Assembly (NCBI GenBank): GCA_023212695.1
Contig: JALCCG010000067.1
Location: 24,896-88,895, forward strand
Direction: 5' to 3'
Length of the DNA stretch: 64,000 bases
Source: Sporisorium sorghi
Lineage: Eukaryota; Basidiomycota; Ustilaginomycetes; Ustilaginales; Ustilaginaceae
Made by a program: the position numbers and the translations under genes. The number at the start of each line of letters is the position of its first letter. The first letter of the stretch is position 1. Positions 62,637 to 64,000 of this stretch are shown here, in pieces. Under the pieces are notes generated by a model, which saw only the letters and a program-made list of their open reading frames with translations, searched no databases and was not told the origin of the DNA.

Positions 62637-63932
62637 ATGGAAAACAAGAAATGGGATCTGGTTGCCTTGGCATCCATACCACTCATCATGACGCTGGGCA
62701 ATTCCATGCTCATTCCCATTTTGCCGCAGATTTCCAAAGTCCTGGGAATCAGCTCCTTTAAAGTCAGTATGCTCATTACGGTTTATGCTGTTGTGGCTAT
62801 CTTGTTAATTCCGATTGCCGGCTATTTATCGGATCGGTATGGACGAAAGAAGATCATCATCCCAAGTTTAATCATTGCCGCATTAGGCGGAGCGGTATCC
62901 GCCGTGGCCGCATGGATGCTGAGCGGGACGACGGCGTATTATGTTATTTTGGCGGGGAGATTTCTGCAGGGTATAGGGGCCGCCGGTGCATTTCCCATCG
63001 TTATTCCGCTTGTGGGAGATATGTTTAAGGGTGAAGAAGAGGTCAGCAAGAGTCTAGGTATTATAGAAACCTCCAATACATTCGGTAAGGTAATCAGTCC
63101 GATATTGGGCGCTTTATTAGGGAGTTTTATTTGGTTCCTGCCCTTTACAGCGATTCCGATTCTGTGTCTGATTTCACTCGTTCTGGTCATATTTCTTGTG
63201 AAGACGCCAAAAACGAGCAGCAACAATAATAAACAGTCCCTCCGTGAATTTTTGAAAACGACAAAGCAGGTTTTGCACGAGAAGGGCCGATGGCTGTACG
63301 CGATTTTTGCTATCGGTGGTATCGCTATGTTCGGCGTGTTCGGTGTGCTTTTTTATTTGTCAGAAACACTGGAGAGCACCTACAAACTGCAAGGCGTGGT
63401 AAAAGGCCTTGTACTTGCGATTCCGCTTGCATTGCTGTGTCTCGCGTCGTATCTGGCAGGTAAATTGACGGGCAAGAACAAGGCGGCCAAAAAGTGGACA
63501 GGTTTTGCAGGTATGACCCTCTTAACCGCTTCCTTGATTGTGACCGGCTTCAGTTCACAGATTTATTTTGTGGTCGGTATGATGACGCTTGGCGGCATCG
63601 GGATCGGCATGGTCCTGCCATGTATGGATACGCTGCTTACCGAAGGCGTTGAGAAGGAACAGCGCGGCACCATCACTTCATTGTACAGCAGCATGCGTTT
63701 TATTGGCGTATCTCTTGGACCCCCTGTCGTCTCACTGCTGCTCGGCGCGAATCATTGGGTGATGTTCGGCACCTTGGCCGCTGTTGCAGCAGTGGGCGGG
63801 CTCCTCACATTATTCGCCGTGAAGCCGGAGGCCAAAGAAGAAGACGACTCGCCGGGAGGAAATGCATACCGAGCGGATTTCAAGAAGCCGCAGGAATTCA
63901 AGAAAAAAGGTCTTGTCCATAAATGGGACTGA
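62637..63932 (+). CDS. MFS transporter
   Basis: A 431-residue major facilitator with about twelve helices. The loop 2-3 motif SDRYGRKKI and motif C-like GAAGAFPIVIPLVGDMF place it in the drug/H+ antiporter group of twelve-helix exporters. The C-terminal tail (about 30 residues, acidic then basic: EEDDSPGG...FKKKGLVHKWD) is cytoplasmic. Substrate not predictable. Its ribosome-binding site sits in the right arm of a long-range hairpin. Confidence 0.88.
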   Translation: MENKKWDLVALASIPLIMTLGNSMLIPILPQISKVLGISSFKVSMLITVYAVVAILLIPIAGYLSDRYGRKKIIIPSLIIAALGGAVSAVAAWMLSGTTAYYVILAGRFLQGIGAAGAFPIVIPLVGDMFKGEEEVSKSLGIIETSNTFGKVISPILGALLGSFIWFLPFTAIPILCLISLVLVIFLVKTPKTSSNNNKQSLREFLKTTKQVLHEKGRWLYAIFAIGGIAMFGVFGVLFYLSETLESTYKLQGVVKGLVLAIPLALLCLASYLAGKLTGKNKAAKKWTGFAGMTLLTASLIVTGFSSQIYFVVGMMTLGGIGIGMVLPCMDTLLTEGVEKEQRGTITSLYSSMRFIGVSLGPPVVSLLLGANHWVMFGTLAAVAAVGGLLTLFAVKPEAKEEDDSPGGNAYRADFKKPQEFKKKGLVHKWD

Positions 63933-64000
63933 CCCCATAGCGTGAGACAAATTAAAACACCTTCAAGAGAATGCAACCATGTCGTAAGATATGGAGACAA
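63933..64000. other. Window end, no feature
   Basis: The last 68 bases after the MFS stop show no gene start and no hairpin I can support. Confidence 0.5.

Overview
The window looks like chromosomal DNA of a Paenibacillus or close relative (Bacillota). Grounds: a YesM/YesN-type histidine kinase/AraC response regulator pair, LplB/LplC/LplA-type ABC transporters, a YjcZ-type sporulation peptide, YkoF under a TPP riboswitch, a GlpD leader terminator, purine-rich Shine-Dalgarno sites with frequent TTG/GTG starts, and many cre-like sites. No rRNA, tRNA, prophage, insertion sequence or CRISPR array was seen. The genus is inferred from gene content, not from a marker gene.

Layout. 1-4.6 kb: a two-component pair (response regulator cut by the left edge) divergent from a rhamnogalacturonan acetylesterase-like gene, followed by an Anabaena sensory rhodopsin transducer (ASRT) homologue with no rhodopsin in sight. 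4.7-8.1 kb: a lipoprotein, a Gfo/Idh/MocA oxidoreductase, the lipid II flippase Amj and a small membrane protein. 8.3-18.8 kb: the most distinctive region, an apparent catabolic operon: a FadR-type GntR regulator with three copies of a 19-bp palindromic operator, a DUF1446 (AtuA-like) and a DUF4387 protein, a complete LplBCA-type ABC importer, two ADP-ribosylglycohydrolase-family proteins (one fused to a lectin-like C-terminal region) and a ribokinase. Together they suggest import and intracellular cleavage of a ribose-containing glycoside or nucleoside-like compound. 19-26 kb: small housekeeping and accessory genes (zinc ribbon, nucleotidyltransferases, a broken GNAT gene, methyltransferases, Nudix, histidine phosphatase, a sensor-less chemotaxis receptor, YjcZ). 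26-30 kb: YkoF with TPP riboswitch, then an ECF sigma, a probable anti-sigma and a large membrane-anchored TPR/carboxypeptidase-regulatory-like protein in overlapping frames.

30-36.7 kb: nitroreductase-like gene, a Fur-box-controlled YclNOPQ-like siderophore importer, GabD-like dehydrogenase. 36.8-42.8 kb: a sugar ABC importer operon with an oxidoreductase, divergent from a ROK repressor. 42.8-47.4 kb: glpK (promoter overlapped by cre), glpD behind a GlpP-type leader terminator, and an aldose 1-epimerase-like gene. 47.5-52.4 kb: YwaF-type membrane protein with an anomalous start, a secreted protein of unknown function, a stand-alone LytTR regulator, a membrane-anchored parvulin and a DUF318 permease. 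52.6-54.9 kb: selD-mnmH for 2-selenouridine tRNA modification. The rest holds an NAD(P)-binding protein, PAP2 phosphatase, ArAE-type exporter, helD, a second chemotaxis receptor and an MFS transporter whose ribosome-binding site lies in a long-range hairpin.
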